Source: Persephonella sp964519345 (lineage in GTDB: Bacteria; Aquificota; Aquificia; Aquificales; Hydrogenothermaceae). Taken from it: a stretch of DNA of 48,855 nucleotides. The notes below the pieces were generated by a model, which worked only from the letters and a program-made list of their open reading frames with translations, did not search any database and was not told the origin of the DNA. The stretch lies in contig CAZFKX010000015.1 of assembly GCA_964519345.1 (NCBI GenBank), forward strand, positions 1 through 48,855. The letters run 5' to 3'. Below, in pieces: positions 31,521 to 39,824 of this stretch (the stretch's first letter is position 1; every line of letters begins with the position of its first letter). Both the position numbers and the translations under genes were made by a program.

Positions 31521-33380
31521 ATGAGGGGTTTATTAGGAGTATTTTTATTTATTCTCAGCTGGGCTTATGCTCAGTCTCCTTTTGGTATTTCTGAGAGCTT
31601 TATTCCTGGAAGTAAAGTAATATACCAGTTTGATGGTTCAAACTGTCCTGTTGGCGATGTATCCCCTGATTTTGAAATAATATTTAAAAGCTATGACTGT
31701 GTTGATTTTAAGGGTGTCAGGTGGATAAGACCTCTTGAGGCTGGAACATTTCTATACAGGTCGCAAGAATTTCCTGAAGAATTTTCTGTAGAGTTTGATT
31801 TCTATGCTTTTAAGGAAGGTAAACCTTACGTTAAATTTGCCCTTTACTCTCCTTCTCAAGAAAAGAAGATTAAGAAGAAAGAGCTTTACACATATGATGC
31901 TGGAATACTTCTCGGCATTCTTGGTAGTTTTAATGAGGTGGATTTTGGTTTTTCAGATTCGCCTGAAGAACATCATAAGATATACAGTATGTTTAAAAGA
32001 TCAGTTAAAGAAGGAGAAATACACAGGGTTCAGGTATCTGTAAGGAACAACAGGATAACCGTTTTTATTGACGGAAAAAGGGCGGCAAAGAAGCCTGTTA
32101 AGTTTCAGGTAAACCCTGCAGGATTTGGTTTATTTTTTTATAAGATGTTTGGAACAAATGTTCCATACGAAGAGAATCCTGCTTTAATAAGTAATATCAG
32201 GATTTCTGCCTATACTGGAGAGGAAGGAAGATCTACAGTCAGCCAAAAAGTAGTTGAAAAGCCTTCTCTTGAGAAGAAACAGGAAGTTAGGAGGGAAAAA
32301 GCAGCCAGAGTCCAGAAAGAAAAAAATGTGGGATCGATAAGATGTATTAAATCAAGAGGAGTTGGCGAGGCTGCTGTTTTAAGGGATTACAGTTCTGCAA
32401 AGATGGAAGCATTTGCAAGAGCAAAATGGGACGCTGTCGAAAAAGCACTTGGAACCAACATTCAGGTCAAAAGTGTTCTTGAAAACTTTAAGATGCTTGA
32501 TGAGGTGATTCTAAAAGACGTAAGGGGATTTATAAGAGATGTAAAGATACTGGATGAGAAGAACTTTGGTGATGCTGTTCAGATAACTGTTGAAGGATGC
32601 GTTTATCCAGAAGAAGCTGAGAGAGCTTTGAGTCTGCTTTCAAGGAATACAGCCTTTAATGTTGTTTTGGTAGTTCAAAGGGATAGAACTGTTGAGCTTG
32701 ACGAGATGAATCCTGTTACGACAAACCTTATCAATATATTGAATGAACAGGGTTTTGAGGTTTATGATTTTGCAGGAGATCCTAATATAGATCCATATAA
32801 AGTTGAAAAAGCAATATCCCAGAAAAGATTTATCACACTGAGGAGTATTTTCTCAAAAAATCTTGCAGGAGCAACAATAATAGGAAAGATAAGATTTATT
32901 CCCAAAACGAGAGGTGGTCAGGATATAGGATACGGGATAAAGTCAGCTTTCAATGTAGTCCTTGCACAGGCTCAATATTACCTCCTTGTTAAGGATAACG
33001 GAAGAATAAGAATTCTTGCATCTGGTTCAGTTAAGGCGAAAGGAACAGCACCAAACATTGAGGAAGCTGAGAACAGAGCTATGGAATCTCTATCTGAGAT
33101 ACTTGCGGATGATATATTAAAGAAAATAGATAAATATCTTGCATCAAAAAGAAAAGTTGTTACAGTTCAGTTTGAAGGAGTTAAATCAATATCTGAAAAC
33201 TTCGAGATAAAATCGGAGATTCAGAAGTTGCCGTGGGTAAAATCCGTTCAGGATATAGGAAAAGGAAAATTCAAAGTAGAGTACCTTGAAAATCCTGTTT
33301 ATCTTGCAAATGCTCTTGAAAGTATTCTTGGTTATACAGTTGGGTATTTTTCACCAACAAAAATAACTGTAAGGAAATAA
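31521..33380 (+). CDS. Large exported protein with LamG-like and FlgT-like domains
   Basis: A 619-aa protein with a signal peptide (MRGLLGVFLFILSWAYAQ). Residues about 25-235 look like a jelly-roll (LamG/DUF1080-like) module (EFPEEFSVEFDFYAF, GEIHRVQVSVRNNRITVFID). A charged linker covers about 236-275. From about 275, GVGEAAVLRDYSSAKMEAFA and VRGFIRDVKIL match the FlgT N-terminal/LPP20 superfamily pattern. A long alpha/beta C-terminal part follows, ending GYTVGYFSPTKITVRK. No flagellar genes are near, so it is a FlgT-like partner of the CsgG protein rather than flagellar FlgT. It follows csgG by 15 nt with GAGAGGGAAGAG upstream. Domain borders are by eye. Confidence 0.65.
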   Translation: MRGLLGVFLFILSWAYAQSPFGISESFIPGSKVIYQFDGSNCPVGDVSPDFEIIFKSYDCVDFKGVRWIRPLEAGTFLYRSQEFPEEFSVEFDFYAFKEGKPYVKFALYSPSQEKKIKKKELYTYDAGILLGILGSFNEVDFGFSDSPEEHHKIYSMFKRSVKEGEIHRVQVSVRNNRITVFIDGKRAAKKPVKFQVNPAGFGLFFYKMFGTNVPYEENPALISNIRISAYTGEEGRSTVSQKVVEKPSLEKKQEVRREKAARVQKEKNVGSIRCIKSRGVGEAAVLRDYSSAKMEAFARAKWDAVEKALGTNIQVKSVLENFKMLDEVILKDVRGFIRDVKILDEKNFGDAVQITVEGCVYPEEAERALSLLSRNTAFNVVLVVQRDRTVELDEMNPVTTNLINILNEQGFEVYDFAGDPNIDPYKVEKAISQKRFITLRSIFSKNLAGATIIGKIRFIPKTRGGQDIGYGIKSAFNVVLAQAQYYLLVKDNGRIRILASGSVKAKGTAPNIEEAENRAMESLSEILADDILKKIDKYLASKRKVVTVQFEGVKSISENFEIKSEIQKLPWVKSVQDIGKGKFKVEYLENPVYLANALESILGYTVGYFSPTKITVRK

Positions 33381-33416
33381 ATTAATTATGAAGAACAGAT
33401 AAGGAGGGTTTTAGAA

Positions 33417-34004
33417 ATGAAAAGAGTAGTACTATTTTTATCTATTATCGCACTGATCCCATTAATCGGAACATCTTGTGGAAAAAAAGAAAAAAAGGTT
33501 GAACAGGTTCAGGCTGAGCAGTGGAAAAAGGAGTTTGCAAATGCACCTAAATGGGTTTTAAATCCAGAAGTTGAAGGAGGCCTTTCAGCTGTAGGTTCGG
33601 CAAAAATAGGACCTGCAGGAATACAGTTTGCAAGAACAGAAGCACTTGCAAATGCACGTGACGAGCTTGCAAGGATGCTGTCTATTAAAGTTAAAAATAT
33701 GATAAAGAATTTTACACAGACTACAGGTATAGGGGATCAGACAACGGTTGATAAGGTTTCTGCTCAGGTTTCAAAACAGGTTGCAAGTCAGGTTTTAAAC
33801 GGATCAAAACAGAAGGATATGTGGATATCTCCAAGTGGCGAGCTTTATGTCCTTGTTGTTCTTGACCCGGCTGCTGTAAAAGAGGCTGTTAGACAGGCTA
33901 CGATATCAAGTTTTAAGAATGAGAGAGCTTTATGGCAGCAGTTTCAGGCTAAGAAAGCTTACGAAGAACTTGAAAGGGAGATACAGAAGTTAGAAAGCCA
34001 GTAA
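33417..34004 (+). CDS. LPP20-family lipoprotein
   Basis: A 195-aa lipoprotein. The signal sequence LFLSIIALIPLIGTSC leads to Cys21. The LPP20 domain runs about 45-165: APKWVLNPEVEGGLSAVGSA, FARTEALANARDELARMLSI, TQTTGIGDQTTVDKVSAQV and PSGELYVLVVLDPAAV. A helical tail follows. GGAGGG is 8 nt before the ATG. It is the second LPP20 copy of the cluster and sits before a good terminator (34010-34031), so the csgG-FlgT-like-LPP20 genes form one transcription unit of three. Confidence 0.8.
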   Translation: MKRVVLFLSIIALIPLIGTSCGKKEKKVEQVQAEQWKKEFANAPKWVLNPEVEGGLSAVGSAKIGPAGIQFARTEALANARDELARMLSIKVKNMIKNFTQTTGIGDQTTVDKVSAQVSKQVASQVLNGSKQKDMWISPSGELYVLVVLDPAAVKEAVRQATISSFKNERALWQQFQAKKAYEELEREIQKLESQ

Positions 34005-34009
34005 ATATT

Positions 34010-34031
34010 GGGTGCGTTATGCACCCTTTTT
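34010..34031 (+). terminator. Intrinsic terminator
   Basis: GGGTGC-GTTAT-GCACCC followed by TTTTT, 5 nt after the stop of the LPP20 gene. A 6-bp GC-rich stem with a short loop and U-run, in the right place to end the csgG transcript. It also excludes the ATG at 34008 as start of the next gene. Confidence 0.8.
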
Positions 34032-34043
34032 AAGGATATAACA

Positions 34044-34439
34044 ATGTTAAGAATAATTTTATTTTCTTTTATCATCCTTACCTTTTCATGTTCTTTATAT
34101 AAAAAAAATACGGAGAGTCAGCCAGAATGGATATACAAATCTTACTATAAGAAAGGTAAAATCTGTGGTGTTGGATATTCTGCTATGCATGTTAGGGGTT
34201 TTGCATACCAGAGGGCAACGGCTGTAGCAAGAGCTATTGATGAGATAGCAAGACAGATGGGTGTAAGGGTAGATTCCTCTATTGAGCATTTTCTTAAGGG
34301 AACAAGAGGAGGAACTATTTCAGGATTACAGCTTTATACAGTTCAGACAACATCAGGGATTGTTATTAAGGCAAAGATAATAGACAGCTATTACGATAAA
34401 AGAGGAAGAGAGTTCTTTGTTCTTATGTGTACTGAATAA
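34044..34439 (+). CDS. Small LPP20-like lipoprotein
   Basis: A 131-aa lipoprotein from the ATG at 34044 (MLRIILFSFIILTFSC; AAGGA about 9 nt upstream). Starting at 34008 would put the start inside the terminator, so I reject it. After the Cys at about 16 comes a short tether and an LPP20-type domain: SQPEWIYKSYYKKGKICGVG, AYQRATAVARAIDEIARQMG, VRVDSSIEHFLKGTRGG, ending REFFVLMCTE. It is the third LPP20-type lipoprotein within 5 kb. It runs into the transglycosylase gene after 12 nt. Whether it has its own promoter or relies on readthrough is unclear. Confidence 0.7.
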   Translation: MLRIILFSFIILTFSCSLYKKNTESQPEWIYKSYYKKGKICGVGYSAMHVRGFAYQRATAVARAIDEIARQMGVRVDSSIEHFLKGTRGGTISGLQLYTVQTTSGIVIKAKIIDSYYDKRGREFFVLMCTE

Positions 34440-34451
34440 AGGGGGATAAAG

Positions 34452-35639
34452 ATGAGGGGATTTTTAATTTTTCTATTTTTAGGTCTTTTATTCTATTCTT
34501 ATGGAGAAAACGGTTACCGAGAATATCTTGATGAGTTTCAAGAATTTAAGGAAGAAGAGCTAAAAGCCTATCAACAGTATTACAAAGAAGTTATGAAAGA
34601 ATTTGAAGAGTATAAGAGAATAACTTATGAGGAATTTGAAAAGTACAAAAAAGAGATATCAAAATACTGGAAAGAAGCTGAAGTTTCAACAAAGAAAAAA
34701 TGGGTTGAGTATTCAGAGGACTACAAAATTAAAAAAGCTGTTGATTTTGAGAAGGGAGAAATAAAGGTTGAGATAAGAGATATTAAAAAACCGTCAAAAA
34801 AAGTTCTTGCAAAGATTCTTATGGATCTTATAACTGAGGATACAAAGAAGGCTTTTGAGAGGGATAAGCTCTCGCAAAGAATAGAAAAAAGAATTACAAA
34901 AAAGGCTAAACATCTAAAAAAAGGAAAGGTAAAACCAAAACCTATCCTTCTGAATGTTGTTGTTGACAAAAAGAGACCTGATCCTGAGGATATATCAAGG
35001 GCTGTAGTTTCGCTACTAAAATCAGGTAAAATTGTTGAAAAACCTTCTAAGTTGAAAGGTGAAAAAGTTTACTCGTTTAAAGTTAAACTTCCTCCAAAAA
35101 GGTTTATAAGAAAAGCAAGGGAGTATAAGCCGGTTGTTGAACAGTATTCAAAGAAATACAAACTTGATCATGCTTTAATTTTTGCAATAATCCATACAGA
35201 AAGTTCATTTAATCCTCTTGCAAGATCACCCGTTCCAGCATACGGTTTAATGCAGATAGTTCCGTCAACTGCTGGAAAAGATGCAACAAGGCTTATATAT
35301 GGAAAGCCTGTTCTTTTGGCTCCATCTTACCTGTATGATGAAGAGAAGAATATTATGGTGGGAACAACCTATATCTATATACTTTACTATGACTATCTCA
35401 AAGGTATTAAACATCCATTGAGCAGACTTTACTGTACAATTGCCGCTTATAATACAGGAGCAGGAAATGTTGCAAGAGCATTTACAGGAACTACTAATAT
35501 TAAAAGGGCAGTAAGAATAATTAATAGAATGAGTCCTTCAGAGGTGTATGATACACTGATAAGAAAACTTCCTTATGACGAGACGAAAAACTATCTCAGA
35601 AAAGTAACGAAGAGGATAGTGATATACAACAGGATATGA
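34452..35639 (+). CDS. MltC-like lytic transglycosylase
   Basis: A 395-aa periplasmic enzyme that cleaves glycan strands. Signal peptide MRGFLIFLFLGLLFYSYG; then a charged helical stretch (20-95, YQQYYKEVMKEFEEYKRI) and a DUF3393-like domain (about 95-215) as in E. coli MltC. The catalytic SLT domain (about 225-395) has Glu250 in IHTESSFNPLA, followed by AYGLMQIVPSTAGKD and CTIAAYNTGAGNVARAF. All key motifs are intact. It lacks the lipobox of MltC. Following LPP20-type lipoproteins and CsgG, it likely opens the wall for the envelope complex. GGGGGATAAAG precedes the ATG. Confidence 0.88.
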   Translation: MRGFLIFLFLGLLFYSYGENGYREYLDEFQEFKEEELKAYQQYYKEVMKEFEEYKRITYEEFEKYKKEISKYWKEAEVSTKKKWVEYSEDYKIKKAVDFEKGEIKVEIRDIKKPSKKVLAKILMDLITEDTKKAFERDKLSQRIEKRITKKAKHLKKGKVKPKPILLNVVVDKKRPDPEDISRAVVSLLKSGKIVEKPSKLKGEKVYSFKVKLPPKRFIRKAREYKPVVEQYSKKYKLDHALIFAIIHTESSFNPLARSPVPAYGLMQIVPSTAGKDATRLIYGKPVLLAPSYLYDEEKNIMVGTTYIYILYYDYLKGIKHPLSRLYCTIAAYNTGAGNVARAFTGTTNIKRAVRIINRMSPSEVYDTLIRKLPYDETKNYLRKVTKRIVIYNRI

Positions 35640-36152
35640 TTAGTTATTTTTTGACAGATCTTTTAGGGCTTTAAATATCTTCTTTGAGTAATTTTTACTT
35701 CCGTTGTATCTCCATACTGCGTTCCATGTGACACCATACTTTCTGGTAAGCTCTCTCAAAATTCTTGCAGATATTTCTATATTTTTACAGGGGTCTAAAA
35801 GTTCTACAGGAGATAGACCAAATCTCCTAATGTTTCTGATATTTATTTGAGAAATCCCAACGTCAAAATCATACCCTTTTTTTTCAAGGTAAGAAATAAA
35901 AGCGGAAGCTACTTTTTTATTTTTTATGTAGAAACTTTTATTTCTACCTTTAAGATTTATGTTCACAGCATACGGATGCATACCGCTTTCTACTTTGGCT
36001 ATAGCTTTTAAAAGATGAATATTAATACCATATTTATCTGATGCATCCATAAAACATTTTTCATATTCTTCGGCAAATGAAAGCCCGATAATTGAAAAAA
36101 AGATTAATGCTACTTCCAGCCATACTCCACTGGAAATCCTTTTGATTTCCAT
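35640..36152 (-). CDS. Small SLT-domain lytic transglycosylase (VirB1/IagB-like)
   Basis: A 170-aa exported protein: hydrophobic segment VALIFFSIIGLSFAEE, then a compact SLT domain with Glu in AIAKVESGMHPYAVNIN, FDVGISQINIRNIRRFGL and ILRELTRKYGVTWNAVWRYN. This short form with Y-A-V-N-x-N is typical of specialised transglycosylases of secretion or pilus systems. Its start lies 43 nt inside the 3' end of the rhodanese gene. Its stop abuts the stop of the MltC-like gene on the other strand with no space between. Two wall-cutting enzymes thus sit back to back. Confidence 0.83.
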   Translation of the reverse strand: MEIKRISSGVWLEVALIFFSIIGLSFAEEYEKCFMDASDKYGINIHLLKAIAKVESGMHPYAVNINLKGRNKSFYIKNKKVASAFISYLEKKGYDFDVGISQINIRNIRRFGLSPVELLDPCKNIEISARILRELTRKYGVTWNAVWRYNGSKNYSKKIFKALKDLSKNN

Positions 36153-36490
36153 TCTTTAATACCACCTTTGAGATTGTAAACCTTCTTAATACCCATCTGT
36201 TCAAGTATTTTGCTTGCCTGTACGCTTCTATTTCCTGATCGGCAGTAAACAAGAACATCTTTATCCCTTAATCCGGCAAGATATATATATTGGAAGAGCT
36301 GAACAGGCAAAAGATTGGCACCTTTTATATGACCATCTTTTTCGTACTCCTGAGGTGTTCTAACATCAAGAATTATTGCATCCTTTTTTCTCATTAACTC
36401 TTTAAACCTCTCTGCTGAGACATTCTCAAAAGCTAATGAGAGATTTAGATACATACCTACTAAAACTGCTGTCAGAATAAATCTTCTCAA
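36110..36490 (-). CDS. Periplasmic single-domain rhodanese
   Basis: A 126-aa sulfurtransferase-fold protein. Signal peptide FILTAVLVGMYLNLSLAF; the domain has AIILDVRTPQEYEKDGHIKG and the active-site loop VYCRSGNRSVQA with the catalytic Cys, then NLKGGIKEWKSKGFPVE. Periplasmic rhodaneses handle persulfide sulfur and are frequent in sulfur-oxidising Aquificota. Upstream spacing to the 88-aa gene is 11 nt with AAGGAGGATTAA before ATG; downstream it overlaps the transglycosylase gene. Confidence 0.88.
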   Translation of the reverse strand: MRRFILTAVLVGMYLNLSLAFENVSAERFKELMRKKDAIILDVRTPQEYEKDGHIKGANLLPVQLFQYIYLAGLRDKDVLVYCRSGNRSVQASKILEQMGIKKVYNLKGGIKEWKSKGFPVEYGWK

Positions 36491-36501
36491 TTTAATCCTC
36501 C

Positions 36502-36756
36502 TTATACTATTTTTACTGAAATAAATGTTTTACTGCCGGTTGTTTTAGAAAATGCATACATTTCCAGTTCTTCTCCCGAATATTTATCAACAACCCTTAT
36601 AGAACTTAATCTGTTGTTTCTCAGAGTAACTGTGCCGTCTGAGAGTTTAAACCCTTTTTCTTCTAATGCTTTTGAAAAAACCGATATTATCTTATTTTCA
36701 CTGTCATTCTCAAGATCTATATTAATAATAAGATCAAAGCTTCTAATATTATCCAT
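36502..36756 (-). CDS. Unknown small protein
   Basis: An 84-aa soluble protein, MDNIRSFDLIINIDLENDSE..., ending in alternating strands (YAFSKTTGSKTFISVKIV), suggesting a small alpha/beta fold. No motif is recognised. I use the ATG at 36756 because GGAGG lies 5 nt upstream; an ATG at 36768 overlaps that site. The start is 1 nt after the redoxin stop (TAGGATG), so the two are tightly coupled. No function proposed. Confidence 0.6.
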   Translation of the reverse strand: MDNIRSFDLIINIDLENDSENKIISVFSKALEEKGFKLSDGTVTLRNNRLSSIRVVDKYSGEELEMYAFSKTTGSKTFISVKIV

Positions 36757-36757
36757 C

Positions 36758-37345
36758 CTATCCTCCAAGTTCTTTAAGATATTTTTCTATAATTTCAACA
36801 CTTGATCTTATTCTTTCGTTTTGAGATTTATTCTTATAATCCTTAGGTTCGACAGGAGGTCTCTCTTTGATCATTTCTGATTCAGGTCTTAGTATTATTT
36901 TTTTGATCTTGCCATCTTTGTCTATAAATACAAGATAAGGAACATCAACCTTGGATATACTGTATCTTTTTATTGTTTCATTATAAGCAAGTAGAACAGG
37001 AATATTTAATGGGAGTATCTTTTTTAGCTTTTTTACTTCATTAGGAGAGGATCTGCTTAGTAAAACAGCTATAAATGATATCTCTTTTCCGTATCTTTCA
37101 TAAAGCCTATTCATCTCAGGCAGAAAATCAAATGTTCCCGGTTTGTCTCCCAAGGCAAAAAATATTATCAGTGCCGGTTTACCATCTTTTATATATCTGC
37201 TTATGTTTACAACCTTCCCAGTTTCATCTATTCCTCTGAATTTTTTGTAGCTTTTACCTATCAGATTGTCAAGTTCGCTGTCTGTTATGCAAAAACCTGA
37301 TGACACTATCAGTAAAAATATTACGGCAGAAATCATATACCTCAT
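36758..37345 (-). CDS. Exported thioredoxin-fold (redoxin/TlpA-like) protein without Cys-x-x-Cys
   Basis: A 195-aa protein with a signal peptide (MRYMISAVIFLLIVSSGFC) and a redoxin-type fold: GKSYKKFRGIDETGKVVNIS, ALIIFFALGDKPGTFDFLPEM, FIAVLLSRSSPNEVKKLKKI and VPYLVFIDKDGKI (the cis-Pro loop). Where TlpA and ResA have W-C-x-x-C, this has A-L-G-D-K-P-G, so it cannot do thiol-disulfide exchange by the usual route. It may be a binding or scaffold protein. Its ATG overlaps the mtaB stop by 4 nt, with GGAGG 7 nt upstream. Confidence 0.8.
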   Translation of the reverse strand: MRYMISAVIFLLIVSSGFCITDSELDNLIGKSYKKFRGIDETGKVVNISRYIKDGKPALIIFFALGDKPGTFDFLPEMNRLYERYGKEISFIAVLLSRSSPNEVKKLKKILPLNIPVLLAYNETIKRYSISKVDVPYLVFIDKDGKIKKIILRPESEMIKERPPVEPKDYKNKSQNERIRSSVEIIEKYLKELGG

Positions 37346-38664
37346 ACAGCAACCTCCTTCATAAGTTCAACACCTTTATTGTCCTCTCTCTCTTTCCCAA
37401 TCTCTGTTAGCTTTATAGTTGTTATCTGATTTACTTCTTTTTCTGAATCAAATTTTATATGTATATAATTTCCTGTTATTCCAATTTTCTTCCCTTCCTT
37501 CTCAGACACAACCAGAACTTCCAAATATTTATTTAAAAATCTTTTTCTAAACTCAAAGTTCTTTTTTTCTGAAATTTCTCTTAGTATTCTCGTTCTTCTT
37601 TTTTTCTCCTGTGGCGGTACAGGATCTCCCATTTTAGAGGCTGTAGTTCCCTTCCTTTCTGAATAGGTAAAAACATGGATGTAAGCAAATGGGATACTTT
37701 CTATATTTTTTAAACTTTTATTAAATGATCTTTCATCTTCAGTAGGGAAACCAGTTATTATATCTGTTCCTATTGCTGTTTCAGGTCTTCTTTTTATTAT
37801 CCTTTCAATTTTCTGTATGTACTCTTTTACAGTATAATTTCTTCTCATATCTTTTAGAACTTTATCGTCAGCTGACTGTATAGAAAGGTGAAAATGAGGA
37901 GCAATTTTTTCCTCTGATGTAATTAGATCTATTAAAGTGTCGTCAAGCTCATTTATACCCATAGAGGATAATCTAACCCTGTATAATCCTTTTATGTTTA
38001 TCAGCTGTTTTAAAAGATCGTATAGATAACCTTCTTTATGGTCATACCCGAACTGTGAAAGCTGTGTTCCTGTTAGGACAATTTCCTTAAATCCTCTATC
38101 AACAAGGATCTTGGTCTGATCAATTATCTCCTTTACTTTTGCACTTCTAACTTTTCCCCTTGCAAAAGGAATTATACAGAATGAACAGAAGCTGTTGCAT
38201 CCTTCCTGAACCTTTAGTATAGGTCTTGATCCTTCGTAAAAAGTAGAGATCCGGAATGTTTTTAGCTCGTTTTCCCTGAATATATTATCTATAAAAACCT
38301 TATCCTGCTTTCTTTCGTTTATAAAGCTCTCAACTATCTCAAAAACGGCATTTTTGTGGGAGTTGCCTATAACAAGATCTATCTCCTCCATTTTAGCAAG
38401 ATTTTCAGGACTTACCTGTGCATAGCATCCTGTCGCTACTATGACAGCATCTGGATTTCTTCTTTTCGCCTGTCTTATTGCTTTTCTTGATGTTCTATCT
38501 GCATCGTTTGTAACGGTACAGGTGTTTATAATATATATATCCGCAATATCTTTAAAATCAGTTAGGATATATCCTTCCCTTTCAAATTTTTCCTCAATGG
38601 CAGATGTCTCAAACTGGTTCATCCTACATCCTAAGGTTGAAAAAGCAACTTTCAGTTTTCTCAT
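37342..38664 (-). CDS. mtaB: tRNA (N6-threonylcarbamoyladenosine37-C2)-methylthiotransferase
   Basis: Radical-SAM enzyme that makes ms2t6A at position 37 of tRNAs reading ANN codons. N-terminal MTTase domain starts STLGCRMNQFET with further Cys in INTCTVT and ATGCYAQ (the auxiliary cluster). The radical-SAM domain has QEGCNSFCSFCIIPFARG, and RVRLSSMGINELDD follows, typical of MtaB rather than MiaB or RimO. A TRAM domain closes it. I start at the ATG at 38664 (MRKLKVAFSTLG, AGGG upstream); an ATG at 38748 would add 28 residues without family support. Confidence 0.9.
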   Translation of the reverse strand: MRKLKVAFSTLGCRMNQFETSAIEEKFEREGYILTDFKDIADIYIINTCTVTNDADRTSRKAIRQAKRRNPDAVIVATGCYAQVSPENLAKMEEIDLVIGNSHKNAVFEIVESFINERKQDKVFIDNIFRENELKTFRISTFYEGSRPILKVQEGCNSFCSFCIIPFARGKVRSAKVKEIIDQTKILVDRGFKEIVLTGTQLSQFGYDHKEGYLYDLLKQLINIKGLYRVRLSSMGINELDDTLIDLITSEEKIAPHFHLSIQSADDKVLKDMRRNYTVKEYIQKIERIIKRRPETAIGTDIITGFPTEDERSFNKSLKNIESIPFAYIHVFTYSERKGTTASKMGDPVPPQEKKRRTRILREISEKKNFEFRKRFLNKYLEVLVVSEKEGKKIGITGNYIHIKFDSEKEVNQITTIKLTEIGKEREDNKGVELMKEVAV

Positions 38665-38731
38665 TTTTTTCCCTAAAAAGTTATGATTAAATACAATATT
38701 ATCAAAAATTAGAATATGCAAATGATAATAA

Positions 38732-39754
38732 TCAGAACATTCTTTCACTGATCATCTTATAAATCTCTTCTGACGGTAAAGGTGGAATTTCTTCAATCTG
38801 AACATTTTCAAAAAGATGATCAGTTTTACTCATCCCTATCAAAACCGTTCCAACTCCTTTTGTGCTTCTAACAAACTGTAGGGGGATGTGGGAGAAACGC
38901 TGAACTTTGAATTTTTCTAAAACAGCCTGATGAACAGGTCTGATAAGCCTTCCCTGCATTAATGGAGCACTTATGTAGGTATAAATACCAAGTTTTTCTG
39001 CAGTTTCAAGAGTTGACAGTTTTTTCCCTTCTATCTCTTGATTTTTTAAAGCATAGGCTTCAATCATAGCTATATTATACGGAAGCTGTATAAATCTGAA
39101 ATGGTGATCTTCTCCACCAACTTCTCTGGCAATATCAAATATTTTTTTAAGATCAAGATGTTTTTGATGGTTTTCAGGAACACGGAAACCGTCCCATGTA
39201 GCAAGTCCGTAATATTTTAGTTTTCCTTCATGGACTTTTCCTTCAAGTAGTCTGAAAACAGTCCATATCTTTTTATAAAAGGTTTTTCTGTCAAATTTTA
39301 GAAGTTGATCTTCAGGGTTGTGTAGGAAATATATATCTATGTAATCTGTTTTCAGGTTGGTTAAACTTCTCTCAAAAGCCCAGTCTATATATTTTGGCGT
39401 TAGTATATTTCCTGTTTCTGTTATATCTTTGGGGGATACAATTTCTGTTTTAACCAGTTCTCTTTTAAACCAGCCTGTAGCGTCTTCCTGAATGTCATAT
39501 GGAACTGCAACGTAACCTCCCTTTGTTGAAATTACAGCCTTTTCCCTGCCAACTTCCTGTAGTACCTTGCCTATAACTATTTCACTTCTCATATTACGGT
39601 AGTTTATAGCTGTATCTATAACATTTATCCCAAGTTCTATACCTTTTTTTATAGTTTCGCAGTAGTTTTTATCTGTATTTTCATCTGGGTTTCCAAGATA
39701 GGTTCCTATACCTATTTCTGAAAGTTTATACCCATGAAACTCTCTATAAATCAT
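38732..39754 (-). CDS. Aldo/keto reductase family protein
   Basis: A 340-aa TIM-barrel oxidoreductase using NAD(P)H. The catalytic set is visible: NVIDTAINYRNMRSE (Asp and Tyr), AVISTKGGYV (Lys) and DIYFLHNPEDQ (His). The C-terminal LQFVRSTKGVGTVLIGMSK is the cofactor-binding strand-loop. GGAG is 7 nt before the ATG. Substrate unknown; the insert PYDIQEDATGWFKRELVKTE is longer than in small AKRs. It is separated from mtaB by 67 nt and may be in the same minus-strand run. Confidence 0.88.
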   Translation of the reverse strand: MIYREFHGYKLSEIGIGTYLGNPDENTDKNYCETIKKGIELGINVIDTAINYRNMRSEIVIGKVLQEVGREKAVISTKGGYVAVPYDIQEDATGWFKRELVKTEIVSPKDITETGNILTPKYIDWAFERSLTNLKTDYIDIYFLHNPEDQLLKFDRKTFYKKIWTVFRLLEGKVHEGKLKYYGLATWDGFRVPENHQKHLDLKKIFDIAREVGGEDHHFRFIQLPYNIAMIEAYALKNQEIEGKKLSTLETAEKLGIYTYISAPLMQGRLIRPVHQAVLEKFKVQRFSHIPLQFVRSTKGVGTVLIGMSKTDHLFENVQIEEIPPLPSEEIYKMISERMF

Positions 39755-39824
39755 AAGATTTCTCCTTTTTTAAATAAAAAGTTACATAGAAAAGCTCTCT
39801 GTATAAATGATAAAAACCATAAAT

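Noticed and set aside
31521..34004. Flagellar flgT/flgP genes
   Set aside because: No flagellar gene is near and the 619-aa protein has an added LamG-like domain; I use FlgT-like and LPP20 instead of flagellar names.
34008..34043. Upstream ATG for the small LPP20-like lipoprotein
   Set aside because: It would place the start inside an intrinsic terminator and bury the signal peptide behind 12 polar residues.
38665..38748. 28-residue N-terminal extension of mtaB
   Set aside because: The family starts at MRKLKVAFSTLG, and the extension has no ribosome site at its ATG.
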